From the NCBI GenBank assembly GCA_934247115.1, contig CAKQIY010000008.1:8114-72113 (forward strand): DNA of 64,000 nucleotides, read 5' to 3'. The stretch's first letter is position 1; each line of letters opens with the position of its first letter. A program made the position numbers and the translations under genes. Below the pieces are notes generated by a model. The model saw nothing but the letters and a program-made list of their open reading frames with translations. It did no database searches and was not told where the DNA came from. Of this stretch, positions 25,143 to 33,701 are shown piece by piece. The stretch comes from an uncultured Coprococcus sp. (GTDB lineage: Bacteria > Bacillota > Clostridia > Lachnospirales > Lachnospiraceae).

Positions 25143-26549
25143 TTAACCTATGCTGCCCTTCATCTCAAGACGGATGAGATTGTTCATCTCAAGAGCATAC
25201 TCAAGCGGCAGCTCCTTCGATACGTTGTCTGCAAATCCACTGACGATACATGCTCTCGCGTCTTCTTCACTCATTCCTCTGGACATCAGGTAGAACACAG
25301 CCTCGTCACTGATACTTCCTATCTGTGCCTCATGTCCCACATTTACCTTCTTGGTTCTGATATCCATGGCCGGTATTGTGTCCGAACGCGATATCGAATC
25401 AAGCATAAGTGACTGGCAGGAAACTGCTGCCTTGGAGTTCTCTGCCTCCTTAGTAACTACAACAGATGAACGGAATGTGCTTATACCGCCATCCTTGGAG
25501 ATAGACTTTGTGTTGATATATGAGCTTGTGTCAGGTGCCGCATGGACTACCTTCGCTCCTGTGTCAAGGTTCTGTCCCTTACCAGCAAATGTAACTCCGG
25601 TGAACTCCATCCTGGCGCCCTTGCCCTTGAGCACGCTCATCGGGTAAAGGTATGACACATGTGAGCCAAATGAACCCGATACCCACTCGATGGTTCCGCC
25701 CTCTTCAACTCTGGCTCTCTTGGTGTTCAGGTTATACATGTTCTTTGACCAGTTCTCTATGGTTGAATATCTGAGCTTTGCGTTCTTGCCGACAAAGAGC
25801 TCAACACAGCCTGCATGAAGGTTTGCAACATTGTACTTCGGTGCTGAACAGCCCTCTATGAAGTGGAGGTCCGCTCCCTCATCTACTATGATGAGTGTGT
25901 GCTCGAACTGACCCGCGCCCGCTGCATTAAGTCTGAAGTATGACTGAAGCGGGATCTCAACCTTTACTCCAGGTGGAACATATACAAATGAACCGCCTGA
26001 CCACACTGCTCCGTGAAGCGCTGCAAATTTGTGATCATGAGGGGTGACAAGCTTCATGAAATGCTTCTGCACCATGTCTGCATACTCACCTGTGAGTGCA
26101 CTCTCCATATCAGTGTACACAACTCCCATATCCGCAACCTCCTGACGGACATTGTGGTATACAAGCTCTGAATCGTACTGAGCACCAACTCCCGCGAGGG
26201 ACTTTCTCTCAGCCTGAGGGATTCCAAGTCTCTCAAATGTATCCTTGATATCCTCAGGAACTTCATCCCAGCTGCCCTTCATCTTGGTATTTGGTCTTAC
26301 GTAAGTAACTATGTTGTCAATATCCAGACCCTCTATGGATGGACCCCAGTCAGGCACCTGCATATTGTTGTATATCTGTAAAGACTCAAGTCTGAAATTC
26401 TGCATCCATGCCGGATCATGCTTCTCCTTTGAAAGCTGCTCAACTATCTCAGGTGTAAGACCAGCTTTAAGCTTGTAGGCATCCTTGTCGTCATACTTGA
26501 AGTCATATATATTTCTGTCTATGTCCTCTACATATGTCTTTTCCTTCAT
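25143..26549 (-). CDS. sufB: SufB scaffold protein
   Basis: This 468-residue protein carries the SUF core on which iron-sulfur clusters are built. It shows VYTDMESALTGEYADMVQKH, HGAVWSGGSFVYVPPGVKVE and a C-terminal GHEAQIGSISDEAVFYLMSR. It is three bases after sufC, so the two are coupled. Length and order are standard for Firmicutes. Confidence 0.96.
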   Translation of the reverse strand: MKEKTYVEDIDRNIYDFKYDDKDAYKLKAGLTPEIVEQLSKEKHDPAWMQNFRLESLQIYNNMQVPDWGPSIEGLDIDNIVTYVRPNTKMKGSWDEVPEDIKDTFERLGIPQAERKSLAGVGAQYDSELVYHNVRQEVADMGVVYTDMESALTGEYADMVQKHFMKLVTPHDHKFAALHGAVWSGGSFVYVPPGVKVEIPLQSYFRLNAAGAGQFEHTLIIVDEGADLHFIEGCSAPKYNVANLHAGCVELFVGKNAKLRYSTIENWSKNMYNLNTKRARVEEGGTIEWVSGSFGSHVSYLYPMSVLKGKGARMEFTGVTFAGKGQNLDTGAKVVHAAPDTSSYINTKSISKDGGISTFRSSVVVTKEAENSKAAVSCQSLMLDSISRSDTIPAMDIRTKKVNVGHEAQIGSISDEAVFYLMSRGMSEEDARACIVSGFADNVSKELPLEYALEMNNLIRLEMKGSIG

Positions 26550-26552
26550 CTT

Positions 26553-27302
26553 CTATATCCTTTCATACTCTGCAAATCCTGACTCGTTGATCTTGTCCAC
26601 AAGTGATGCGTCTCCGGTCTCTATGATCTTGCCCTCAACCATGACATGTGTGTAGTCAACGGTGAGCGACTCAAGGATCTTGGTGCTGTGTGTGATGATA
26701 AGCAGACTTCCCTTGCAGTTCTTCTGGTATTCCTCGATACCTGCTGATACTGTACGGACTGCATCAACGTCAAGTCCTGAATCTGTCTCGTCAAGGATCG
26801 CCAGTGATGGCTTGAGCATCAGAAGCTGAAGTATCTCTGCCTTCTTCTTCTCACCACCTGAAAATCCCACATTCAGGTCTCTCTCCGCATATGATGGATC
26901 CATCTGAAGGATCTCCATGGTTCTCTCAAGCTCCTTCTTGAAATCCCAGAGACGGATTCTCTTGCCGGTCTTCTGCTCAAGGGCATTTCTTATAAATGAG
27001 CTGAGTGTCACACCAGGCACCTCAAGAGGATTCTGGAATGAGAGAAATATTCCTGCCTTTGCACGCTCATTGACAGCCTCTTCTGTGATGTTCTTACCAT
27101 CAAACCATATCTCGCCCTCTCTGACTGTATATCTAGGATTGCCCATTAGTGCATATCCAAGAGTTGACTTTCCGGTTCCGTTAGGTCCCATAAGTACATG
27201 GGTCTCACCCTTGCCGATCTCCAGGTCCACACCGTGAAGGATCTGTTTATCCTCAACATCAACATGTAAATTCTTAACTTCCAATAATTTTTTATCTGAC
27301 AT
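26553..27302 (-). CDS. sufC: SufC ABC-type ATPase
   Basis: This 249-residue ATPase drives the SufBCD scaffold. It has Walker A GPNGTGKST, signature VGFSGGEKKKAEILQ and Walker B LAILDETDSGLD. An AAGGAGGCAG site precedes ATG 27302. It follows the rrf2 gene by about 110 bases. Confidence 0.96.
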   Translation of the reverse strand: MSDKKLLEVKNLHVDVEDKQILHGVDLEIGKGETHVLMGPNGTGKSTLGYALMGNPRYTVREGEIWFDGKNITEEAVNERAKAGIFLSFQNPLEVPGVTLSSFIRNALEQKTGKRIRLWDFKKELERTMEILQMDPSYAERDLNVGFSGGEKKKAEILQLLMLKPSLAILDETDSGLDVDAVRTVSAGIEEYQKNCKGSLLIITHSTKILESLTVDYTHVMVEGKIIETGDASLVDKINESGFAEYERI

Positions 27303-27411
27303 CAGTCTGCCTCCTTTTATATCATGCCCGGCAATTGCTTTATCACTGCTATATCCGGCGATTCAATTGTCCCGCTTAAATTATCTTTTTGCTTGCATCA
27401 AATTACTCTGC

Positions 27412-27822
27412 TCATTCCACATTTCTGGCTATATCCGCCAGAGTTTTACTTTTAAAATAATCCTGTATCAGCTCAGCCAGTCCTCGCCATATCGGCAAAG
27501 TGTAACACTGCTCGGATCTGTCACAGGTCATCGTGCTGTTCTTCATACACGCAACAGGCGCAAGCCCACCTTCTGTGAGTTCAAGTATCTCCCACAATGT
27601 ATATTCCTCAGGAGCCTTTTTGAGCCTGTAGCCTCCGCCATGTCCGCTGGCCGCCTCTATCAGATTTGCCTTGGACAGCATGCGCATTATGCTCTCCAGA
27701 TACTTCTGGGACAGCTCCTCTTTCTGAACTATTTCTTTTAACGGAATAAATCTGCCGTCGTGGTTTATGGCAAGGTCTGCCATAACCCTCAGGGCATATT
27801 CTCCCTTTGAAGAAATCACCAT
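27412..27822 (-). CDS. Rrf2-family regulator (IscR/CymR type)
   Basis: This 136-residue regulator starts with MVISSKGEYALRVMADLAIN and shows a winged helix (QKYLESIMRMLSKANLIEAASG, then GGGYRLKKAPEEYTLWEIL). Cys93 (APVACMKN), Cys101 (MTCDRSEQC) and Cys107 could ligate an Fe-S cluster as in IscR. CymR-type members instead sense cysteine state through CysK. The gene leads the suf operon. Its promoter shares a 17-bp palindrome with the sulfate/cysK operon, so it probably autoregulates and controls both. Confidence 0.92.
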   Translation of the reverse strand: MVISSKGEYALRVMADLAINHDGRFIPLKEIVQKEELSQKYLESIMRMLSKANLIEAASGHGGGYRLKKAPEEYTLWEILELTEGGLAPVACMKNSTMTCDRSEQCYTLPIWRGLAELIQDYFKSKTLADIARNVE

Positions 27823-27945
27823 ATCTGTATGTCCTCCTTACATATGAGTGTGACCACATTCCAGCCGCAAATACACGGTCATTCCAGTCATCACCCTCAT
27901 CCGCCATTTTTAGGCGTAATAAGTCAATATCTGACTCGCAAAAAT

Positions 27946-27978
27946 AGGATATTCCCATTTACCTACTATGTCAATAGG
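27946..27978 (-). promoter_or_regulatory. Promoter and putative Rrf2 operator of rrf2-suf
   Basis: TTGACA (minus 27974-27969), 17 bases, TATCCT (27951-27946). The -35 is inside CCTATTGACATAGTAGG (27978-27962), identical over 17 bases to the site at 17758-17774. A bound dimer would cover the -35. Confidence 0.8.
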
Positions 27979-27984
27979 TTAATA

Positions 27985-28027
27985 CACAAAAAATAATAGA
28001 AGGTGCGGCAGCCTTCCATTATTTTTA
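27985..28027 (-). terminator. Terminator after the DegV gene
   Basis: AATAATGGAAGG and CCTTCTATTATT (minus strand) form a 12-bp stem with one mismatch, and TTTTTTGTG follows. It insulates the suf promoter from the upstream gene. Confidence 0.8.
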
Positions 28028-28085
28028 ATATTTTTCATTATTTTGTCTATTCCAAGTATTTTATATGATCTATCCACACATCAGT

Positions 28086-28946
28086 CTACTCACGATATGT
28101 TATTATCATACCGCCTTTTCCCATATAATAGCTGCACAGTCCGCTTGCAGGTACGACGCTCACATCCGTGTCGAGCCATTCAGCCTTGATAAGATGCCCA
28201 AGTTTCTCTGCTCCCTCCTCATTCATGCAGTGGCTTATGACCAGCTCTCCCCCTGTAAAGCCTGTCTCCCGTAGAGTGTCTATCAGCTTGCCATATATCT
28301 TCTTCATACCTCTGAATTTATGTCTGAGTTCAATTCGTCCGCCAGGTGATGCCACACCTATTGCAGATATATTGAATCTATGAGCCGCATACCCCACAAG
28401 CTTATTTATTCTGCCCGCCTTTATCAGGTTGTCCAGACTCCCCAGCGCAAACATTACCAGTGTCTCCCTCACTGCTTTGTCGGCAGCGCTTACTATGGCA
28501 TCAAATGAATCACCATCACGAATGCCTTCATATATTATATTTATCAGCTGTTCCGGAAGCCCCCCGGCACCACATGTGTTTATTACCGCAATATTCCTGT
28601 CAGGATCTTTCTCAAGTGCCATATGCCTTGCAGCTATGGCACTGTTGTAACTCCCTGACAATGCAGCTGACAACGTAAATGCAATAACATTCTCCGCATC
28701 CCCCCACGCCTCAAGCCATGCATGCGGCGAAGGGCAGCTCGTCCTTCCGCCTGACTGGCAATTTGCAATATGCTCAAGCATCTTCTCTATATCTATACCC
28801 GGTTCATCTATATAATCTGTGTTATCAACAGATATTGTAAACGGAACCTCAGCATAATCTATGTCTATTCCATCCAGTCCATCCGGAACAAGCAGGCTGC
28901 AGCCGGAATCTGAAACCAGCTTCCATCTATGATCATTTCTTTTCAT
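28086..28946 (-). CDS. DegV-family fatty-acid-binding protein
   Basis: This 286-residue protein of the DegV (FakB-like) family binds fatty acids for kinase FakA. Visible landmarks are LVSDSGCSLL at the N-terminus, GGRTSCPSPHAWLEAW, LSAALSGSYNSAIAA and the C-terminal ASGLCSYYMGKGGMII. ATG 28946 lies nine bases after GGAGGTG; the frame extends to 28979 without a ribosome site. It is a single-gene unit ending at a strong terminator. Confidence 0.9.
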   Translation of the reverse strand: MKRNDHRWKLVSDSGCSLLVPDGLDGIDIDYAEVPFTISVDNTDYIDEPGIDIEKMLEHIANCQSGGRTSCPSPHAWLEAWGDAENVIAFTLSAALSGSYNSAIAARHMALEKDPDRNIAVINTCGAGGLPEQLINIIYEGIRDGDSFDAIVSAADKAVRETLVMFALGSLDNLIKAGRINKLVGYAAHRFNISAIGVASPGGRIELRHKFRGMKKIYGKLIDTLRETGFTGGELVISHCMNEEGAEKLGHLIKAEWLDTDVSVVPASGLCSYYMGKGGMIITYRE

Positions 28947-29040
28947 CTCAACAACACCTCCATACACAATATGTATCACACAGGTATTATTAGATATTTT
29001 TTCTGTATTTATACATTTTATCTGGGAACATAGATTTTAC

Positions 29041-29090
29041 AAAAAGGTATGATCAAGTCATGCACACCCGGGCCTGATCATACCTTTTAT
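29041..29090. terminator. Bidirectional terminator downstream of manA
   Basis: AAAGGTATGATCA and TGATCATACCTTT are perfect 13-bp arms around a GC-rich loop, with A/T tracts on both sides. It stops the manA transcript. Confidence 0.85.
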
Positions 29091-29105
29091 TTATTATATA
29101 AATTA

Positions 29106-29276
29106 TCAATTCTTAACTTTAACAACGTCCTTCTTCCTGTACTTCTTCACCTCGTACAGTTTCTCATCAACCATGGTCATGGCATTCTGAAGGTCTTTCT
29201 TGTCGTATTCCAGAATCTGGCAGCTTCCAAGAGATACACTAACCTTGTAATACTTATCACAGTGCTCATTAAACTG
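29106..29276 (-). pseudogene. C-terminal remnant of a GGDEF diguanylate cyclase
   Basis: Reading minus from about 29276 gives PQFNEHCDKYYKVSVSLG, then DLQNAMTMVDEKLYEVKKYRKK and a TGA at 29108-29106. This matches the last third of a GGDEF domain (SxSLG strand and final ADxxLYxxK helix). Two stop codons precede it in frame, and no start or GGDEF motif exists. It abuts the manA stop with a few bases of overlap. It is a leftover of a deletion, not a working gene. Confidence 0.7.
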
Positions 29277-30210
29277 TGGATGCTACTATCTCCATATCGC
29301 CCTCAAATACAGGCTTGCTGTATCCGTTTGGCAGGATAAAATGATCACCTTTCTTTATAGCGTTTCCATCCACTGTTCCACTTCCCTCAACCACAGACAT
29401 GATAAGGAACGGCTTATCGCCCACATTCAGCTCTGCCTTTCCCTCAACATCCAGCTTGTATACTGTATAATACTTACAGCTTATAAGCTCACAGAGTTCA
29501 TTTACCTTATCTGCCTTGACACTTATAACGCTGTCCTCAACCGGCTTTGCAGGAACTGTTATAACATCTATGCTCTGCTTTACGTGCAGCTCTCTAGGCT
29601 TTCCATTGCTCAGTCTGTCATAATCATAAACTCTGTATGTGATGTCACTGTTCTGCTGTGTCTCAAGAAGTGTGATTCCTCCTTTGATCGCGTGTACTGT
29701 ACCGGGATCTATCTGAATGAAATCCCCCTTCTTAACAGGGATCTCTCTGATAAATTCCTTCCATTTCTTACCTTCGATCATGTCGCACAATTCTTCTCTT
29801 GTCCTGGCATTATGACCAATTACAAGTGTTGAATCCTCCTTACAGTCAAGAATGTACCAGCACTCCATCTTGCCAAATGAGCCATTCTCATGCTCTGCTG
29901 CGTATGCATCGTCCGGATGCACCTGGATGCTCAGATCATCTTTTGCATCGATTATCTTTATAAGCAGTGGAAATCTGACACCATCTATGCCGCCAAACAG
30001 CTCTCTGTGGCTGTCCCATAAGTCGGCAAGCGTCTGACCTGCAAACTCGCCATTTTTCACTGTACAGTTGCCATTCTCATGTGCAGCAACTCCCCAGCAC
30101 TCTCCTATATCATCGCCTTCCACATCATATCCATACTCTTCTCTGAGTTTTGTTCCTCCCCAGATATTGTGTGTAAATACAGGATCCAGAAAAAGTATTT
30201 CTTTGTTCAT
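29269..30210 (-). CDS. manA: Class I mannose-6-phosphate isomerase
   Basis: This 313-residue zinc enzyme interconverts mannose-6-phosphate and fructose-6-phosphate. Zinc ligands are in IQVHPDD (Gln, His), KMECWYIL (Glu) and PGTVHAI (His). ATG 30210 is nine bases after AAGGAGG; the ATG at 30216 is too close. Its stop falls exactly at the junction with the GGDEF remnant, so its last residues (ASTV) could be altered, though the length is normal. Confidence 0.93.
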   Translation of the reverse strand: MNKEILFLDPVFTHNIWGGTKLREEYGYDVEGDDIGECWGVAAHENGNCTVKNGEFAGQTLADLWDSHRELFGGIDGVRFPLLIKIIDAKDDLSIQVHPDDAYAAEHENGSFGKMECWYILDCKEDSTLVIGHNARTREELCDMIEGKKWKEFIREIPVKKGDFIQIDPGTVHAIKGGITLLETQQNSDITYRVYDYDRLSNGKPRELHVKQSIDVITVPAKPVEDSVISVKADKVNELCELISCKYYTVYKLDVEGKAELNVGDKPFLIMSVVEGSGTVDGNAIKKGDHFILPNGYSKPVFEGDMEIVASTV

Positions 30211-30370
30211 TGTCATTCTCCTCCTTTTTGACGTACGGCAATTGGAAAATCTACGTTGTGAGATATTGTGTATGATAATGAATTGCCTGTTCTATATAAA
30301 ACGGTGAAGGAATCATATTTTTGTATTGACCACGACTTCTTCTCTCGTCATTTCCATAACAATTAGATAA

Positions 30371-30403
30371 TTATATATCTCCTAATTTTACTGATTTTGC
30401 CAT
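30371..30403 (-). pseudogene. Ten-codon relic resembling a LacI-family N-terminus
   Basis: ATG 30403 follows AGAAGGA at six bases and encodes MAKSVKLGDI, then TAA. Clostridial LacI regulators often begin MAKSVKxxDIA. Nothing downstream continues the family in any frame that I can see. It may be chance. The surrounding 209-base gap otherwise shows only AT-rich sequence. Confidence 0.25.
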
Positions 30404-30425
30404 AACTAGTCCTTCTCACTTTATT

Positions 30426-31037
30426 TTACGTAGTTAAAAACCCCAGTGGATTCCCCTCCGACAGGAAATGTGTCATGAGGTACGCGCCCCTTAATGATAC
30501 CTGTTCCTCGGACAGAATCCTTCTGACCTCAGCGCGGTCTGCCATTATGACCTGAATATCCTCTGTGCTCTCCTTGCTGTCAAGATTTGGTGTTCCTGTC
30601 ACCGTGCCAAATACTGCGCTGCTCATCTCATCTGTAAATCCCGGTCCCATATAGAATGGTCTTCTGTAGAACTCTGCCCCACCCTCATATACTTCAAGAG
30701 AAAGTCCTGTTTCTTCCTTCATCTCTCTGACTGCCGCCTGCGCCGGAGTCTCATCTCCATCCACCAGTCCTGCAGGAAGTTCATATATATACGCATCAAG
30801 GGGATATCTGTACTGTTTTATAAGCACCAGCTTTGGCTCATCTTCCAGCTTAACTCCATATATAACTATTCCTTCTGGTTTTATATCGTGGGTCTTTATC
30901 TTGATGTCGTTTTCCTTATTCCTTGAAGCAAAGTAATAATTGAAGTCTTTTCCTGCCGTGTCAACCGCATCTATATGATAGAGGTTGAGGAACGGATTGT
31001 CTGTGAGTTTCTGTACGCCTCTGTATTTCTCTTTCAC
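30426..31037 (-). CDS. NUDIX hydrolase, ADP-ribose pyrophosphatase-like
   Basis: This 203-residue protein has the NUDIX box GLVDGDETPAQAAVREMKEE followed by TGLS. The segment preceding it (KQYRYPLDAYIYELPAG) is characteristic of ADP-ribose pyrophosphatases (NudF/YqkG type). It should cleave ADP-ribose to AMP and ribose-5-phosphate. GGGAAGTG precedes ATG 31037. A palindromic element lies just upstream. Confidence 0.9.
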   Translation of the reverse strand: MKEKYRGVQKLTDNPFLNLYHIDAVDTAGKDFNYYFASRNKENDIKIKTHDIKPEGIVIYGVKLEDEPKLVLIKQYRYPLDAYIYELPAGLVDGDETPAQAAVREMKEETGLSLEVYEGGAEFYRRPFYMGPGFTDEMSSAVFGTVTGTPNLDSKESTEDIQVIMADRAEVRRILSEEQVSLRGAYLMTHFLSEGNPLGFLTT

Positions 31038-31067
31038 TTCACCACTTCCCTTCTATGTATTTTAATG

Positions 31068-31245
31068 TATTCAGCCGACCATACATTCGCAAAACCGCAC
31101 GATTCCCGTGCTCTTTCGCTGCTGCGCAGCTATTTTGCTCATTGTATGGGGCGGTGACTCTATTCGAGTCACCACAGGATAAGAACACCTGATTCTTACA
31201 TGCAAGCATGTCGAATCCGCTGTTCTTATCCTGCACGGCTGAATA
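31068..31245. repeat. 178-bp multi-hairpin palindromic element
   Basis: Outer arms TATTCAGCCG (31068-31077) and CGGCTGAATA (31236-31245) enclose further perfect inverted repeats: CAGGATAAGAACA/TGTTCTTATCCTG, GGTGACTC/GAGTCACC, GCACG/CGTGC and GCTGCGCAGC. It fills most of the 306-base gap before the NUDIX gene. No gene is inside. It resembles the other palindromes in architecture but not in sequence. Confidence 0.75.
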
Positions 31246-31343
31246 TTTACTTTTATTCAAAATTAGCACAGTTTTTACAATGTATCAAACTCTTATTTAG
31301 GTAATTTTATCGTTTTTTAGCTGCTTTTAATGCTGTTTGCATG

Positions 31344-32093
31344 CTACTGATCATCTTCCGATATCAGTTGATATTCTGCATCTCTCAGCCTGCAATAATA
31401 AAATGTCTGTCCGGCCTCTTCTGTGTAAGTTTCAAATACTCCCGTCACTATCACCTGGCTCTGATCCGCCGGGTAATCATCTGGATATACGGCATCTCCA
31501 CCGAGTTCAAATTCAAGCCCCTGACTGCAGCATGCCAGAGCATCGGCTATAAGGCAGTAATTATAATATTTGTCTGTTATCGGATAATAGGATGCGTAAT
31601 ACTTTCCTTCTATCCTTATCGTCTTGCCCTCATATTCCTCAGGCTTTGACATCATCTGATATACAGTTGCATATATAAGATCTTTTCCCATAAGAGTGAG
31701 GTCCACATCCACACCCTCAGACTTGTATTGTGCTATAACTGAGCTGTCTCCATTCACGACTTGCCCATATGTTGGTTCTGAAGTTGCCTCAGTTACAGAT
31801 GCGGATTCTGTCTCTGTCGTGGCTTCCGTTTCTGTCGTAGTCTCCGTCTCTGTTGTGGGCTCCGTCTCTGTTGTGGCTCCCGCTGACGACTTACTTTCCA
31901 CATCACCATCGCCTGTTTTCTGATTAAGCACCTTGTCCACTGCATTCTGTGTGTTCAAACGACTGCCCGCAGTCTGAGATGTTCCACCACAGCCTGTGAC
32001 CACCAGCAACATACTCAGCACCGATATTGACATAATCAATCGCTTAAATCTGTGTCTGCATCCATGTATTCTTCTATTTCTATTCATATACAT
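31344..32093 (-). CDS. Lipoprotein with Thr/Glu repeat spacer, zinc operon
   Basis: This 249-residue protein has a signal sequence with lipobox VVTGC (Cys35). A low-complexity spacer of about 40 residues built from TTETE repeats comes next, then a folded C-terminal domain of about 135 residues (TIRIEGKYYASYYP, CCSQGLEFELGG) that looks like an OB-type beta-barrel. ATG 32093 follows GAGGAGG. It lies four bases after znuB, so it is part of the zinc operon. It could be an extracellular zinc-binding or membrane-tethered accessory; the CC pair is suggestive only. Confidence 0.8.
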   Translation of the reverse strand: MYMNRNRRIHGCRHRFKRLIMSISVLSMLLVVTGCGGTSQTAGSRLNTQNAVDKVLNQKTGDGDVESKSSAGATTETEPTTETETTTETEATTETESASVTEATSEPTYGQVVNGDSSVIAQYKSEGVDVDLTLMGKDLIYATVYQMMSKPEEYEGKTIRIEGKYYASYYPITDKYYNYCLIADALACCSQGLEFELGGDAVYPDDYPADQSQVIVTGVFETYTEEAGQTFYYCRLRDAEYQLISEDDQ

Positions 32094-32097
32094 ATTC

Positions 32098-32961
32098 TTA
32101 CCTCCTCATCACTTTTCCTGCAATACAATTAAAAGCAAATATAACCATATCGCATGCAACTATCGTAGAACCCACCGGTGTTGAAAATAATATAGATACC
32201 AGCATTCCAGCCAAAGTTCCGACAACCGAAAGTATGGCCGAATAAATTACTACCGATCTGAAGCTGTACATGACTCTCATCGCAGATAGAGCAGGAAATA
32301 CCAGAAGCGCCGTGATCAGCAGAGATCCCACCAGATTCATAGCAAGCACTATTATCACTGCGATTATCACTGCTAGAGCCAGATTATATGCCCCTGCATT
32401 TTTTCCTATTGCTCTTGTAAAGCTCTCATCAAATGTGACCGCAAATATCCTGTTGTAGAACAGGCAGAAAAATGCTATTACACATATTGACATCACTATA
32501 CACAGCCACACTTCTCCCATTGTCAATGTAAGTATTGAGGTTGAACCAAACAACGTTGAGCACACGTCACCTGATACATTTGCCGATGTGGAGAACACAT
32601 TCATTATCAGATAGCCGACAGCAAGAGCTCCGACGGACATCATAGCTATAGCTGCGTCGCCTTTAAGCTTTGCATTTTTCCCAGACATAAGTATTATAAT
32701 TGCAGCAGCCACAGTCACAGGCATTACTATGACCGTGTTATTTGTCAGTTTCAGAACTGATCCTATAGCCATTGCACCAAATGCTACATGAGAAAGACCA
32801 TCACCAATAAATGAAAATCTTTTCAAAACCAATGTTGCACCGAAAAGTGACGAACACAAAGCTATAAGAACTCCAACTATAAGCGCATACCTGACAAATG
32901 GATACTGCATATAGAAAATTAATTTATCAATTATCTGCACTCTGCTCACCGCCTTTCTCAT
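32098..32961 (-). CDS. znuB: Zinc/manganese ABC transporter permease
   Basis: This ABC-3 family protein of about 287 residues has eight or so membrane helices (LKRFSFIGDGLSHVAFGAMA, NLVGSLLITALLVFPALSAM). The frame overlaps znuC by 35 bases; a GTG at 32940 and ATG at 32910 are alternative starts and no ribosome site is decisive. It forms the channel with ZnuC and ZnuA. Confidence 0.92.
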   Translation of the reverse strand: MRKAVSRVQIIDKLIFYMQYPFVRYALIVGVLIALCSSLFGATLVLKRFSFIGDGLSHVAFGAMAIGSVLKLTNNTVIVMPVTVAAAIIILMSGKNAKLKGDAAIAMMSVGALAVGYLIMNVFSTSANVSGDVCSTLFGSTSILTLTMGEVWLCIVMSICVIAFFCLFYNRIFAVTFDESFTRAIGKNAGAYNLALAVIIAVIIVLAMNLVGSLLITALLVFPALSAMRVMYSFRSVVIYSAILSVVGTLAGMLVSILFSTPVGSTIVACDMVIFAFNCIAGKVMRR

Positions 32962-33652
32962 ATTCTACCGAAATGATATCCCAATATCTGCTGTTCTTAT
33001 ATTCATCTCTGCTGCCCCAGAACGAGCCTCCATGATGCATATGAAGCACATGTCTGGCGCAATCTATTGCCCTCAGATCATGTGATATCATGATCACTGC
33101 CACACCATTTTCATTTAACTGCTGTATCATCTGATAGAACTGGGCCGTCGCGACTGGATCGAGGCCAGTTACCGGTTCGTCAAGCAGAAGAAGATTCTCA
33201 GTTGCACACAGGGCTCTCGCCAGAAGGACTCGCTGCTGCTGCCCTCCTGACAGATTTCTATAGCATTTCCTGCGTATATCCCATATTCCAAGTCGTTCAA
33301 GCTGAGATTGTGCAAGCTGTTTTTCATTTCTGCCATAAAAAGGACGCGCGCCACACTTAGTCAGCGTTCCCGACAAAGCCACCTCCCATACAGTCGCAGG
33401 AAAATCCTTCTGAACTGGTGTCTGCTGCGGGAGATACCCTATATCATGTGATGTCAGATCATCGCCAAACTTTATTTCGCCGGAAACCGGTTTCAAAAGC
33501 CCAAGCAGAGTTTTTACCAAAGTACTCTTTCCCGCTCCATTTTCCCCAACTATACACAGATAATCGCCCTTATCTATACTGAAGTTAAGCCCTGACGCAA
33601 CAGCTCGTCCATCGTATCCTATTGCGAGGTCTTTACAAGTTATATATGCCAT
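32927..33652 (-). CDS. znuC: Zinc/manganese ABC transporter ATPase
   Basis: This 241-residue ATPase has Walker A GENGAGKST, signature LSGGQQQRVLLARA and Walker B LLLLDEPVTGLD. It energises import through ZnuB. It is 49 bases after znuA and overlaps znuB. The C-terminal residues after the D-loop and switch His (MISHDLRAID) are normal for the family. Confidence 0.94.
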   Translation of the reverse strand: MAYITCKDLAIGYDGRAVASGLNFSIDKGDYLCIVGENGAGKSTLVKTLLGLLKPVSGEIKFGDDLTSHDIGYLPQQTPVQKDFPATVWEVALSGTLTKCGARPFYGRNEKQLAQSQLERLGIWDIRRKCYRNLSGGQQQRVLLARALCATENLLLLDEPVTGLDPVATAQFYQMIQQLNENGVAVIMISHDLRAIDCARHVLHMHHGGSFWGSRDEYKNSRYWDIISVEYEKGGEQSADN

Positions 33653-33701
33653 TTATTTTCTCCTGTTCTTTTGAATGTCTGTCCATTTAGTTGAGCAGCA
33701 A

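Noticed and set aside
27608..27958. 116-residue minus-strand frame overlapping rrf2
   Set aside because: It overlaps rrf2 in another frame and starts at the promoter; no family pattern.
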